Origin: JAEZKC01 sp046546375 | GTDB taxonomy: Bacteria > Fibrobacterota > Chitinivibrionia > Chitinivibrionales > Chitinispirillaceae | Assembly: GCA_046546375.1 (NCBI GenBank) | Contig: JBKGXV010000010.1 | Location: 6,021-70,020 of the forward strand | DNA: 64,000 nucleotides | Direction: 5' to 3' | Shown: one piece after another, positions 25,541 to 35,086 of the stretch | How positions within the stretch are numbered: the stretch's first letter is position 1 | Layout of the letters: each line of letters begins with the position of its first letter | Translations under genes and position numbers: made by a program | The notes under the pieces: generated by a model | Databases searched by the model: none | Seen by the model: the letters and a program-made list of their open reading frames with translations, nothing else | What the model was told of the DNA's origin: nothing

Positions 25541-27232
25541 ATGCCTAAAAAACTCGGAGAAATCCTGGTAGAAAACGGGATAATCACAAAAGAACAGCTG
25601 CTGGACGGTTTGAAGCATCAAACCGTCCATGGAGGGATGCTTGGAGAGGCTCTCATTGCCACCGAAGCGATAGCAGACGAGAACGTGATCACCCATTTTC
25701 TCTCCAAGCAACTGAACATGGGCAAGCTGAGCCTCAAGGATCTGGAGTTCGATCCTTATGTGGTTGATCTTGTCCCGTTCGATATCGCACAAAAGTATAC
25801 AATCATACCGGTCAACAAAACCCACCGGGTACTTACCATAGCGATCAGCGATCCCAAAAACATCTTCATGCTGGATGCCATCAAGTTTCTTACCGGATGC
25901 ACGATAAAACCCGTATTGGCAGCTACCAAGGAAATCCAGGACGCCATAAACCTGAATTATCAGGGTGAGAACAACATGGAAGAAATCCTCAGCGATATCA
26001 AATCCGATAATTTCGAGGTTGTCGCTGAGGAGAAGGATAACGAACCGGAAGATATAGCCAACGAGGTCGCCGATGCCCCGGTGGTAAAACTGGTCAATCA
26101 CCTGATTGTTGAAGCAGTTCGCAAAAATGCCAGTGACATTCATATTGAATGCTATCAGAATATTCTCAGGGTGCGCTACCGTATAGACGGGGTGCTTATC
26201 GAAATGGCTCCCCTGCCCTACAGACTGAGGACCTCAGTCATATCGCGAATAAAAATCATGTCGGAGCTGGATATTTCAGAGCGAAGACTTCCTCAGGACG
26301 GCCGAATAAAAATCAAAACGGGCAACAAAGTAGTGGACATCCGAGTATCCACCACCCCCACCATTTTTGGTGAAAAGGTGGTGATGCGTATACTTGATTC
26401 CTCCAACCTGATGCTTGATATGAACAAATTCGGAATTCCGGAAAACGGTATGCGCCACCTAAAAGAGTCTCTCAATGCACCCTACGGCATGATACTCGTC
26501 ACCGGTCCCACGGGAAGTGGTAAATCCACCACGCTTTATTCAGCTCTTAGCACTCTTAACACCACAGATGTGAACATAATGACTGCCGAAGACCCTGTGG
26601 AATACAACATAGACGGGATCAATCAGATCAATGTCCATCAAAGCATCGGCCTGACCTTTGCCGCAGCACTGAAATCTTTTCTGCGTCAGGATCCCGATAT
26701 TATCATGGTGGGTGAGATCCGAGATCTGGAAACAGCCGAAATCGCCATCAAAGCCGCGCTTACAGGTCACCTAGTGCTGAGCACCCTCCATACCAACGAT
26801 TCTGCAAGCACTCTCACCCGGATGATCGATATGGGTGTTGATGCCTTCCTGTGCGCATCAGCGGTACGGCTGATCATCGCCCAGCGACTCATACGTCTTA
26901 TCTGCACCAACTGTAAGGAAGAAATCGATCCCAAGAAAAATGACCTTGTGCAATTTCTTAAACTTCCCCCGGAAGAACTCAAGGATTTGAGGCTGTTCAA
27001 GGGAAGCGGGTGTTCAATCTGCAACGGAACCGGCTACAAGGGACGTGCAGGACTCTATGAGGTTCTCCCCATCAATACCGGCATCCAGGAGATGGTGATG
27101 GATAAAAAACCTCCATATCTAATAAAAAATGCTGCAATGGATGATGGTATGCTCAGTCTCAGACAGGTGGGTATGCGGAAACTGAAACAAGGGCTTACAA
27201 CGGTAGAGGAAATACTCGGGGCAACTGCCTGA
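25541..27232 (+). CDS. pilB: PilB/GspE-type extension ATPase
   Basis: A hexameric assembly ATPase of type IV pili (or type II secretion), 563 residues. The N-terminal GspE-N domain starts LGEILVENGIITKEQLLDGL. The catalytic core has an Asp box (EDPVEYNIDGINQINVH), Walker A GPTGSGKSTT, and Walker B with His box (IIMVGEIRDLETAEIA, LSTLHTNDS). A four-Cys zinc motif is complete (CTNCKE and CSICNGTGYKGRAGLYE). pilT and pilC follow directly, so a pilus function is favoured over secretion. No pilin or secretin gene lies in this window. Confidence 0.95.
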   Translation: MPKKLGEILVENGIITKEQLLDGLKHQTVHGGMLGEALIATEAIADENVITHFLSKQLNMGKLSLKDLEFDPYVVDLVPFDIAQKYTIIPVNKTHRVLTIAISDPKNIFMLDAIKFLTGCTIKPVLAATKEIQDAINLNYQGENNMEEILSDIKSDNFEVVAEEKDNEPEDIANEVADAPVVKLVNHLIVEAVRKNASDIHIECYQNILRVRYRIDGVLIEMAPLPYRLRTSVISRIKIMSELDISERRLPQDGRIKIKTGNKVVDIRVSTTPTIFGEKVVMRILDSSNLMLDMNKFGIPENGMRHLKESLNAPYGMILVTGPTGSGKSTTLYSALSTLNTTDVNIMTAEDPVEYNIDGINQINVHQSIGLTFAAALKSFLRQDPDIIMVGEIRDLETAEIAIKAALTGHLVLSTLHTNDSASTLTRMIDMGVDAFLCASAVRLIIAQRLIRLICTNCKEEIDPKKNDLVQFLKLPPEELKDLRLFKGSGCSICNGTGYKGRAGLYEVLPINTGIQEMVMDKKPPYLIKNAAMDDGMLSLRQVGMRKLKQGLTTVEEILGATA

Positions 27233-27266
27233 ATTATATTATCTGGTAAAGGAAAAGAAGATACTT

Positions 27267-28325
27267 ATGATGACAATGCATGAGCTGTTGAAGAAAATGA
27301 TGGATATCCATGCTTCAGATCTTCATCTCACATCGGGCTCCCCGCCTCTTTACAGAATAGACGGAAACCTTGTCCCGGTAAACGCCGAACGCCTGGGACC
27401 GGATCAGGTTCTTAAACTTTCATACAGCATAATGAACGAAACCCAGAGGAAACTGTTTGAACAAAACAAAGAAGTCGACTTCTCCTTCGGAGTCCAGAAC
27501 CTCTCCCGGTTCAGAGCCAACGTGTTTCTTCAAAGAGGGTGCTGTACAGCAGCAATACGACAGATTCCGTTCCTTATAAAAAGTATTGAAGAGCTGGGTC
27601 TCCCACCTGTGGTAAAAGCTCTTACAGAAAAACCAAACGGTCTTGTTCTGGTTACCGGCCCCACCGGAAGTGGAAAGAGTACGACATTGGCTGCCATGGT
27701 GGATAAAATCAACAGTGAACGGGAAGGGCACATTCTGACAGTGGAAGACCCCATCGAATTTGTCCATAAACATAAAAAGTGCATTATCAACCAACGCGAA
27801 GTCCAGCAGGATACCAAAAGCTTTTCCAGTGCACTGAGAGTGGCACTTCGTCAGGATCCGGACGTGGTTCTCATTGGTGAAATGCGAGATCTTGAAACGA
27901 TCCAGGCAGCATTGAGTATAGCTGAAACCGGTCACCTTACTCTGGCGACACTGCATACCAATTCTGCAGCCCAGACAATCAACAGAATCATTGATGTGTT
28001 TCCGGCCGATCAGAAAGAAACCGTCCGTGCACAGCTGTCGATGGTGCTGGAAGGGATAATAAGCCAGGCACTTCTTCCCAAAATAGGTGGCGGCAGAGTG
28101 ATGGCCTGTGAAATAATGGTGGCCACCATGGCGGTACGATCCATGATCCGCGAAGACAAAATTCACCAGCTGCAGGGAGTTATAGAAATCGGTCAGCAGC
28201 ATGGTATGCAGACTATGAACAGTGAACTTGTAAGGCTTTATAAACGGCGCCTCATTTCCAAAAAAGATACCCTGGGCAGAAGTCCGGATCCTGAACAGAT
28301 GAAAAAACTGATCGGTGAAGTATAA
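27267..28325 (+). CDS. pilT: PilT retraction ATPase
   Basis: The twitching-motility retraction ATPase, 352 residues, the usual length. It begins MHELLKKMMDIHASDLHLTS and has Walker A GPTGSGKSTT, Asp box VEDPIEFVHKHK, Walker B VVLIGEMRDLETIQA and His box LATLHTNSAAQTINRIID. The C-terminal AIRNLIRE-type helix appears as MAVRSMIREDKIHQL. The frame has three close ATGs (27267, 27270, 27276); AAAGGAAAAG upstream fits the first. It follows pilB by 34 bases. Confidence 0.95.
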   Translation: MMTMHELLKKMMDIHASDLHLTSGSPPLYRIDGNLVPVNAERLGPDQVLKLSYSIMNETQRKLFEQNKEVDFSFGVQNLSRFRANVFLQRGCCTAAIRQIPFLIKSIEELGLPPVVKALTEKPNGLVLVTGPTGSGKSTTLAAMVDKINSEREGHILTVEDPIEFVHKHKKCIINQREVQQDTKSFSSALRVALRQDPDVVLIGEMRDLETIQAALSIAETGHLTLATLHTNSAAQTINRIIDVFPADQKETVRAQLSMVLEGIISQALLPKIGGGRVMACEIMVATMAVRSMIREDKIHQLQGVIEIGQQHGMQTMNSELVRLYKRRLISKKDTLGRSPDPEQMKKLIGEV

Positions 28326-28388
28326 TGAAAAACCCGGCTCTGCCTGCAAGTAAATTACAGGATAATATTCCAATTTCAGGAGTAAAAT

Positions 28389-29585
28389 ATGGCAAAATTT
28401 GAATATGTCGGAGTTGCTTCCGGCAAACAGGTTAAAGGTGAGATTCAGGCCGGCAGCAAAGATGAGGTAATCAGTCTGCTGCGGAAAAAGAAGATTCGGC
28501 CAGTTTCTGTGAGAAACAAATCTCTGGATATCTCCTTTGATTTTCTGCAGGGAATAAAACTCAAAGATGTATCCCGTTTCACACGACAATTCGCAGCGAT
28601 GGTGAGTGCCGGTCTTCCTCTGGTACAATGCCTGGACATTTTGGGTAGCCAGACCGAAAACAAAGTACTGGGTCAAGCCATCAAACAGGTATCCGCAGAC
28701 ATCCAGGGCGGTAATAATCTGGCTGATGCCATGGCAAAACACCCGGCTGCTTTCAATAATTTATACTGCAACATGGTGGCAGCCGGCGAGCAATCAGGTA
28801 ATCTCGACGGGGTTCTCAACCGCCTGGCCGAATACCAGGAAAAATCCGAAGCTCTTCGGAGAAAAATAAAAGGTGCCATGACCTATCCTGTGATTGTGGC
28901 AATAGTGGCAGTTGGTGCAACGGTTGCCATGCTCACGTTCGTGGTGCCCACATTCGCCCAGATGTTTGTTGATATGGGTGGAGAACTGCCTCTCCCGACC
29001 CAAATAGTCATGAACATCTCCAACTTTCTTCAGAGCTACTGGATTTTCATGTTTCTGGGAATTGTAGCGCTGATTGTCGGGTTCATGCAGTACTATAAAA
29101 CTGAACAGGGCAAGATAAAAATAGATGCGCTGAAACTCAAACTTCCCGTTTTGGGTGATCTGGAAAGAAAGAGTGCGGTCAGCCGGTTTTCCCAGACCCT
29201 TTCCACACTCCTGACCAGCGGAGTGACCATTATCGATGCACTGAATATAACTGCCAAAACAGCGGGAAACAAGGTTCTGGAACTGGGGATAATCAGAACT
29301 CTGGAGCGAATAACCGGAGGATTGACCATTGCTGAACCGCTGAAGGAAACAGGGGTATTCCCCCCTATGGTCATACACATGATTTCAGTCGGGGAAAAAA
29401 CCGGTGACTTGGCAGGTATGCTCAAAAAGGTTTCCGAATTCTATCAGGAAGAGGTTGATGCCGCGGTTGAAGCCCTCACCTCCATCATAGAACCCATAAT
29501 GATTGTGATCATGGGTGCGGTTATCGGAGGAATACTTATTTCAATGTATCTGCCTATGTTTGATATGGTTGGCGCTATCGGCTAA
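28389..29585 (+). CDS. pilC: PilC platform protein
   Basis: The inner-membrane platform of the type IV pilus, 398 residues. Two homologous GspF domains are visible, with FTRQFAAMVSAGLPLVQCLD and FSQTLSTLLTSGVTIIDALN as paired signatures. Membrane helices lie near the middle (IVAIVAVGATVAMLTFVVP) and at the C-terminus (IMIVIMGAVIGGILISMYLP). It completes the pilB-pilT-pilC set 63 bases after pilT. Confidence 0.94.
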   Translation: MAKFEYVGVASGKQVKGEIQAGSKDEVISLLRKKKIRPVSVRNKSLDISFDFLQGIKLKDVSRFTRQFAAMVSAGLPLVQCLDILGSQTENKVLGQAIKQVSADIQGGNNLADAMAKHPAAFNNLYCNMVAAGEQSGNLDGVLNRLAEYQEKSEALRRKIKGAMTYPVIVAIVAVGATVAMLTFVVPTFAQMFVDMGGELPLPTQIVMNISNFLQSYWIFMFLGIVALIVGFMQYYKTEQGKIKIDALKLKLPVLGDLERKSAVSRFSQTLSTLLTSGVTIIDALNITAKTAGNKVLELGIIRTLERITGGLTIAEPLKETGVFPPMVIHMISVGEKTGDLAGMLKKVSEFYQEEVDAAVEALTSIIEPIMIVIMGAVIGGILISMYLPMFDMVGAIG

Positions 29586-29639
29586 GGAAGTGAATGAGCC
29601 GAAAATTGGAAAAAACAATGGATTGTTAATATTTTTCAT

Positions 29640-29667
29640 TAAAGATTAATTTCACTTCTGCCGATAC
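29640..29667 (+). promoter_or_regulatory. Sigma-28-like promoter for flgM
   Basis: TAAAGATT (29640-29647) and GCCGATAC (29660-29667) match the FliA consensus TAAAGTTT / GCCGATAA at 13 of 16 positions. The spacer is 12 instead of 11 bases. The predicted start near 29674 is 20-27 bases before the flgM start codon. Confidence 0.72.
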
Positions 29668-29700
29668 AGTAAATAGGTATGAAAGGAGCAGTTGAAGCTC

Positions 29701-30015
29701 ATGCAGATAGACAACGTATCACAGCCACTCAGAAATGAGATGCGGAAAACTGAAAACGCCAAGAAGGCTGATAAGCAGATCAGATCTTCTAAAGTCGGCG
29801 GATCAGACCGTTCCGAATTCTCTCAGAAGGGCCAGCAGTTAAGTGATACCAAAGGACAGCTTCAGATCATCAAGGCCAATCTTTCCTCCTACCCCGAATT
29901 ACGCGGTGACAAGATAGCCGAGGTGAAGACCAAAATAGAAAGCGGCTTCTACGATTCGGAGATTTTCATCGACAGGCTGGCAGATAAACTGCTTAGTGAA
30001 TTCGGAACCGAGTAG
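29701..30015 (+). CDS. flgM: FlgM anti-sigma-28 factor
   Basis: An anti-sigma factor that holds FliA inactive until it is exported through the completed hook-basal body. About 104 residues. The N-terminal half is polar and disordered. The C-terminal half has the conserved FlgM signature: ELRGDKIAEVKTKIESGFYD then IDRLADKLLSEF. AAGGAG lies at 29683-29688, with a TTG at 29692 and ATG at 29701; I chose the ATG. It is separated from the flagellar cluster and follows pilC by about 115 bases, but has its own sigma-28-like promoter and terminator. Confidence 0.88.
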   Translation: MQIDNVSQPLRNEMRKTENAKKADKQIRSSKVGGSDRSEFSQKGQQLSDTKGQLQIIKANLSSYPELRGDKIAEVKTKIESGFYDSEIFIDRLADKLLSEFGTE

Positions 30016-30043
30016 GTATTGAAGTTCATGAATGCAGAGTTGG

Positions 30044-30073
30044 GGACGGGTTATTAAATCCGTCCTTTTTTTT
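30044..30073 (+). terminator. Intrinsic terminator after flgM
   Basis: GGACGG, a 10-base loop and CCGTCC are followed by eight Ts, 29 bases after the flgM stop. This is a classic rho-independent terminator. Confidence 0.88.
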
Positions 30074-30130
30074 GTGGTGCGCGCCCGAGGTGAATTACCG
30101 ATACACCTCACAAAATCACCTCTGGGGCAA

Positions 30131-30766
30131 TCAATACTGCTCCTTGCAGGCCTCACCCAGAGACCACAAAATATCCTTACCGACCACCAGGTCAAGCTTA
30201 ACCCCGTCATCTACACAATTCCACACATAGTCGAACTGTGCTCTGAAATATCCCTCCTGAGTAGTATAGGTATCAATCTGTTCCTCCAAAGGAGTTCCGG
30301 GAATGAACCGGTTCAGAGTATACACATAGGAGGAATCAAACAAATCGCGGGATAAGCGCTTCTCCAAAGAATATTCTGCAAAGGAACACTCATGGCTGTC
30401 CACTACAGAATTACGCCTCATATCTATATTTTCAGTATCAGCTCTCAACCAGGCACTGTTCAGAAACAGGAAAACGGGCAGATAAAGAGCTAGAACGATT
30501 CCTGATATTATTCTCTTTTTAAACTTAGCAGCAATACCCCAAACAAATTCAGTCACAATCAACAGAACTGAAAAAAAGAGAATATTGTCAAAAATTCCAG
30601 ACCGGAAGGAAACTTTGAATAGATCGAAAAAAAACGCTGCGACTAATATTAAAGCATAGATAAAAAAACGCACTCTTTTAAACGGTACGAATTTGAAAAG
30701 AACAAAACCTACAGGTAAAATCAACAAAGGAAACAGCCACACAATATAGCTCACTATTGTATTCAT
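30131..30766 (-). CDS. Unrecognised four-helix membrane protein
   Basis: A 211-residue protein with four hydrophobic helices in the first 110 residues (YIVWLFPLLILPVGFVLFKF, RFFIYALILVAAFFF, ILFFSVLLIVTEFVWGIAA, IISGIVLALYLPVFLFL). A soluble C-terminal domain of about 100 residues contains three Cys. No family is recognised. It stands alone, convergent with flgM and upstream of nothing on its strand. A function cannot be assigned. Confidence 0.6.
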   Translation of the reverse strand: MNTIVSYIVWLFPLLILPVGFVLFKFVPFKRVRFFIYALILVAAFFFDLFKVSFRSGIFDNILFFSVLLIVTEFVWGIAAKFKKRIISGIVLALYLPVFLFLNSAWLRADTENIDMRRNSVVDSHECSFAEYSLEKRLSRDLFDSSYVYTLNRFIPGTPLEEQIDTYTTQEGYFRAQFDYVWNCVDDGVKLDLVVGKDILWSLGEACKEQY

Positions 30767-30952
30767 AACAGAGAAAACTCCACGTAAAGACGATTTATTG
30801 AATAGTCACTTAAACCAGCACAGATCGAAAAGTACATTATGCTCTAAATAATTCACAGAATAAATTGAACCATGTATACCAGTAACCCTTTGTATCTGCC
30901 CACATTGGACTGGACCATCATGTAAACCTCATACAAGTATTAGATGCAACAC

Positions 30953-33880
30953 TCAAACCCTACGCACCGCATCCACCTCCACCACCTTCACCCCGAATTC
31001 CTCAGTTACCTTTCCACCGATAACAAGCGCCACCTGATGTCCAAGAAGCCAGGCATACCTGTTATACACATCAGGGAAAAGAACCGTTTCGCAGACCCCT
31101 GTTTCATCCTCAAAAGTCACAAACACCATACTGTCGCCCCTTTTAGTGGAAACAGTTTTATGAGTGATGCACCAACCCAGAAAAGAGATTTTTTTCCCGC
31201 ACATCCGCTCTACATCCCGGATCTTATTCAATGACTGACGTGCAGAGTATCTGATATAGGTGATGGGATGCTGCGGAGTAAGAAAACCGATGGTACTGTA
31301 CTGATATGAAAGATATTGCGCGGGAGAAAGCTGTCTGAGTCGAGGCGCATCTGCCCTGCCTTTAGGCCCCTGACGGAAAAAGGTGCGCATCTGCCAGAAC
31401 TGCTGAGCTCTGTTGAGAGGGCGGCAGGCATTATCGAATGCGCCAGCAAGAATCAGTTTCTCCGCATCTGATTCATCAATACCGGTGCGGACAAGAAAAT
31501 CATTCAGAGACCTGTAAGGCCCACCCTCTTGCCGCTCGGATACAAGCTTTTCCTGAGCTTTGTTTACAAGGCCCTTTATCTGACAGGTACCGACAATGAT
31601 CATATTGCCCCTTGACCTGAATTTGACATCACTGATATTCACATCCGGCGGATGAATTTTCACCCCCAGTCTCATCGCTTCACTGATGTAGGCCTGAGTG
31701 GAATAATATCCTCCATAGTTGGACATCACTGCAGCCATAAACGCTGCAGGGTAATGAGCCTTCATGTAAGCGGATTGAAAAGAAACCTGGACATAACTTG
31801 CCGAGTGAGGCTTGCAGAAGGAGTATCCACAGAAAGAAAGCATCATCCTCCATACCTGCTCGATCACTTGTTCCGTGATGCCGTTTTTTCGACATCCTTC
31901 AAAGAAACGGTTCCTGTAATCGTCAAAACGCCTGTTGCGCACCTTTTTAGACATAATCTTGCGCAGTACATCCGCATCCTCGAAGGAGAACCCGGCCATT
32001 GCCATAGCAACCTTTGACACGTCTTCCTGATAGACCATAATCCCGAACGTTTCGCTGAGAACCTCCTTGAGTGCTGGATGGAGAGCCTCATAAGGCTCTC
32101 CATGAAGACGACGGAGATAGGCCTGGATGTAACTATTTGCTGCAGGGCGAATTATGGAGGAATGGATAACCAGATGCTCGAAGTCTCCCCTGCCGCTTTT
32201 TTTCTGCAGAAGACGCATGGCCGGAGACTCCACATAAAACACACCCATGCTTTCACCTTTGGCGAGCAGATCGACAGTGGAAGAATCACTCTGAGGATCC
32301 CAGTTCTGCTCATCGAAATCGATCCCCTCAGTGTACACATTTTCTATAGCATCCCGGATCACCGCAAGAGAACGATTCCCCAGCAAGTCGATTTTAACCA
32401 ACCCCATAGCCTCGGCACCATCCTTTTCCCACTGAATAATCGGAAAGCCCTTGGCCGAATACTGTACGGGTACATGACTGCTGATAGGTCCAGGGGTGAT
32501 AATCACTCCTCCACAGTGAGTTCCGATCCCCCGGGGCATGCCGATGATTTTCTGTGCGGTGGCAAGAATCTGGGGCCAAGGGGGATCAAGCTTGAGATGA
32601 CGGGTAGAAGGCCAGAGCATCAGTGCTTTTTCCAACTGCCCCTCCCCTTCGGGAATCTCGGCAAACCAGGGCATTTTCTTGGTAACCTCACTTATTTCCC
32701 GTTCCGTACAACCGAATACGCGTGCGATCTCACGCACCGCCATACGCATTTTACAGGTCTGATGAGTGGCAACCATAGCCGTGTGATTCGTACCATATTT
32801 GCGGAACACATATTCAAGCACCTCATCGCGCTCATCCCAGGCAAAATCCACATCGATATCGGGCGGATCGACTCTGCCCGGATTGAGAAACCGCTCAAAC
32901 ATGAGATTGTACCGAACAGGATCGACATTGGTGATCCCCAGAGAATAAGCCACTATACTTGCCGCCCCGGATCCTCTCCCGCACGTACGCGGTGACTGCT
33001 TCACAATATCATCCACCACAAGAAAATAGGAGGAAAAACCTTTGCGCTCTATCATACCAAGCTCATAATCAAGCCGGTTTGTGACCTCATCGCTCAGATT
33101 TTCACCATAACGCCAACGGGCTCCCTGGTACGCCTTTTCCCGCAGAAGCTCCCTTGCACTTTTACTGCAGGTGAATTCAGGCATCACAAACCTGCCGAAG
33201 TCATTTTTAGACTGTATCGATTCTGCGAAACGCTCCGTATCACACAAGGCCTGCTCGAACACTTCGAAACGATCACGAATCTCCGGAAAAGGTCTGATAA
33301 GGGCATCTGACGAGAATAATTCTTTGGAATCAAGCCTGGAGAGAGTGGTATTCAGATCAATGGCCCGAAGAAGACGGTGAGTGTAATGCTGAGATTCATC
33401 GATAAAAAGAGCATACGGAATGATAAGAGAAGATATTCGGCGCTGTTTTACCCAAACAGGCGCTCTTCTGGGGCGGGTCATGCGATAATAAACCGGAAGC
33501 GTATCCTGAAGAGAGGAAAGTATACTGAAAGAATCGGACGCGAGATGAAGTCCGTCAGAATTGCTTTTTATGGATTTCAGCAGATCAAAATCTGAAGCGC
33601 AATGCTTTTCACTGATTATTCTGCAGAGATTGGAATACCCGGAATCACCATGAGAATAAAGCAGCAGAGCTCCCTCGGGAGTAGTGATTGAAGCTCCGAT
33701 AATCGGGCGAAGCTCATATTCCCTGCAGGCACCAAGAAACGCGGGCAGACCGTAGAGATTATCCGTATCCGTAAGTGCAACGGCAGAATAACCCAGCTCT
33801 TTTGCGAAACGGCAGATGGTTTTCAGATCCAAAACCCCGCACAGAATAGAGAAATGTGAAATAGCGGAAAGCAGAACCAT
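30953..33880 (-). CDS. dnaE2: Error-prone DNA polymerase III alpha subunit DnaE2
   Basis: A C-family polymerase of 975 residues, shorter than replicative DnaE and near DnaE2 size. The palm has GRGSGAASIVAYSLGI and PPDIDVDFAWDERDEVLEYV with the catalytic Asp pair (D343, D345). Later come a helix-hairpin-helix region (LVRTGIDESDAEKLILAGAF) and a C-terminal OB fold (FLGWCITHKTVSTKRGDSM). There is no tau-binding tail, as expected for DnaE2. The N-terminal PHP domain lacks the usual HxH metal motif (it reads SAISHFSILCG). It starts three bases after the ABC permease gene, and a Y-family ImuB-like gene lies upstream, which indicates a translesion mutasome. Confidence 0.9.
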   Translation of the reverse strand: MVLLSAISHFSILCGVLDLKTICRFAKELGYSAVALTDTDNLYGLPAFLGACREYELRPIIGASITTPEGALLLYSHGDSGYSNLCRIISEKHCASDFDLLKSIKSNSDGLHLASDSFSILSSLQDTLPVYYRMTRPRRAPVWVKQRRISSLIIPYALFIDESQHYTHRLLRAIDLNTTLSRLDSKELFSSDALIRPFPEIRDRFEVFEQALCDTERFAESIQSKNDFGRFVMPEFTCSKSARELLREKAYQGARWRYGENLSDEVTNRLDYELGMIERKGFSSYFLVVDDIVKQSPRTCGRGSGAASIVAYSLGITNVDPVRYNLMFERFLNPGRVDPPDIDVDFAWDERDEVLEYVFRKYGTNHTAMVATHQTCKMRMAVREIARVFGCTEREISEVTKKMPWFAEIPEGEGQLEKALMLWPSTRHLKLDPPWPQILATAQKIIGMPRGIGTHCGGVIITPGPISSHVPVQYSAKGFPIIQWEKDGAEAMGLVKIDLLGNRSLAVIRDAIENVYTEGIDFDEQNWDPQSDSSTVDLLAKGESMGVFYVESPAMRLLQKKSGRGDFEHLVIHSSIIRPAANSYIQAYLRRLHGEPYEALHPALKEVLSETFGIMVYQEDVSKVAMAMAGFSFEDADVLRKIMSKKVRNRRFDDYRNRFFEGCRKNGITEQVIEQVWRMMLSFCGYSFCKPHSASYVQVSFQSAYMKAHYPAAFMAAVMSNYGGYYSTQAYISEAMRLGVKIHPPDVNISDVKFRSRGNMIIVGTCQIKGLVNKAQEKLVSERQEGGPYRSLNDFLVRTGIDESDAEKLILAGAFDNACRPLNRAQQFWQMRTFFRQGPKGRADAPRLRQLSPAQYLSYQYSTIGFLTPQHPITYIRYSARQSLNKIRDVERMCGKKISFLGWCITHKTVSTKRGDSMVFVTFEDETGVCETVLFPDVYNRYAWLLGHQVALVIGGKVTEEFGVKVVEVDAVRRV

Positions 33881-33883
33881 ACA

Positions 33884-35086
33884 TCAAACCACACTGAACC
33901 ATTCGTTTCTTTTTATGTATCTCCACTCTGCAAAAAGTACCATGAACAGAGCCAGGAAAATGAAAACAGAACCGAGCCAGGGAATAAACAAACCGAGACC
34001 GCAAATGCCCAGAAGAGAACATTCAAAACCGTAACGTCTCTCTTCAGAAAGCATCGTGGAACGGCCGGTGACCAAAGACATGACCATCAAAGCCAGAATA
34101 AACTGAAATGCCCTGGCAGCGTACATAGCTGAAGCTTGAAAATCGATGAGCAAAGGGAAAACAGCCACTGCACACAAAGCCGGGACACTCTGAAGAAATG
34201 CAGATGATAAAAGAAGCTCTCTTCCCCGGGCCCGGCTGCAGGGATGAACCGACAGTTTGAACGCGGCTTCCCGCAGAGACACAGTGTTGTTCATCTGAAT
34301 GAAAAAGGCTGCAACCATGAGAATACATTCATTCATACCATACGCTGTATTACCCACATAGCGCAGCAGAACAAAGAGAAAAAGCGGAACAGCTACAAAC
34401 AATAAGGGCTGGAACGGTTCAGAACGGAGAAGATAAAGAAAATTACGGAACACAAGGGGATACATCCGTCTAGGTGCACACCGGGAAATGCTTTTGGATA
34501 GAATCAAAACGTAGTTGGCCTTGAAGCGACTGTAGAAAGATTCCTTGCCGGGCAAGCGTAGAAGGGATCGGGAATCTTTGCGAGCAGGTTCTGTAATCGC
34601 AAAGATTTTTTTGAACAGGGTTCCCGAACCAACCAGACCGAATACCACTCCCACAGGCACCAGGGCAAGATTCATAAAAGAACGTTCACCAAGAATAAAA
34701 ATTTCCAGAACAAGTGCGGCTCCTAAGGCACCGGAAACGAAACACAGCCAAATCCGCCGGAATTTATGAAGCATACCGAAAAGGACTTCCCGTCTCTGGG
34801 AAATTCCGAAACCATACACAAAGAACAGATCCTCCCGTCTGACATTACGAAGGACTCCCAAAAAGCGCAGATTAAGAACAGTCCAGCCTGCAAGGGCTCC
34901 AATACCGATCAGCCAGGTTGTGGGAATGGGAGGGATACCACATGTGGGTCTGATAAACGGCACATATTCAAAAACGGAAAAGACAAGCAGGCCAAGCAGC
35001 ACCCCCTTAATAGCCGGGCGACGAAACGGTCGGGATATTCCCAGTATTTCTCTTTCTGCTGTATCAAGAACGCGTCTGCGTATCAT
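33884..35086 (-). CDS. ABC transporter permease (ABC-2-like)
   Basis: A 400-residue integral membrane protein with about ten hydrophobic helices grouped as two sets, separated by a cytoplasmic basic stretch near residues 165-230. Examples are FVSGALGAALVLEIFILG and LLFVAVPLFLFVLLRYVG. The arrangement fits an ABC-2-type exporter permease. Its start overlaps the ATPase gene by four bases, and the dnaE2 start lies three bases after its stop, so it is embedded in the polymerase operon. The substrate is unknown. Confidence 0.78.
   Translation of the reverse strand: MIRRRVLDTAEREILGISRPFRRPAIKGVLLGLLVFSVFEYVPFIRPTCGIPPIPTTWLIGIGALAGWTVLNLRFLGVLRNVRREDLFFVYGFGISQRREVLFGMLHKFRRIWLCFVSGALGAALVLEIFILGERSFMNLALVPVGVVFGLVGSGTLFKKIFAITEPARKDSRSLLRLPGKESFYSRFKANYVLILSKSISRCAPRRMYPLVFRNFLYLLRSEPFQPLLFVAVPLFLFVLLRYVGNTAYGMNECILMVAAFFIQMNNTVSLREAAFKLSVHPCSRARGRELLLSSAFLQSVPALCAVAVFPLLIDFQASAMYAARAFQFILALMVMSLVTGRSTMLSEERRYGFECSLLGICGLGLFIPWLGSVFIFLALFMVLFAEWRYIKRNEWFSVV

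Noticed and set aside
27420..28742. 440-codon minus-strand frame over pilT and pilC
   Set aside because: Antisense to two conserved genes with no recognisable domain; a shadow.
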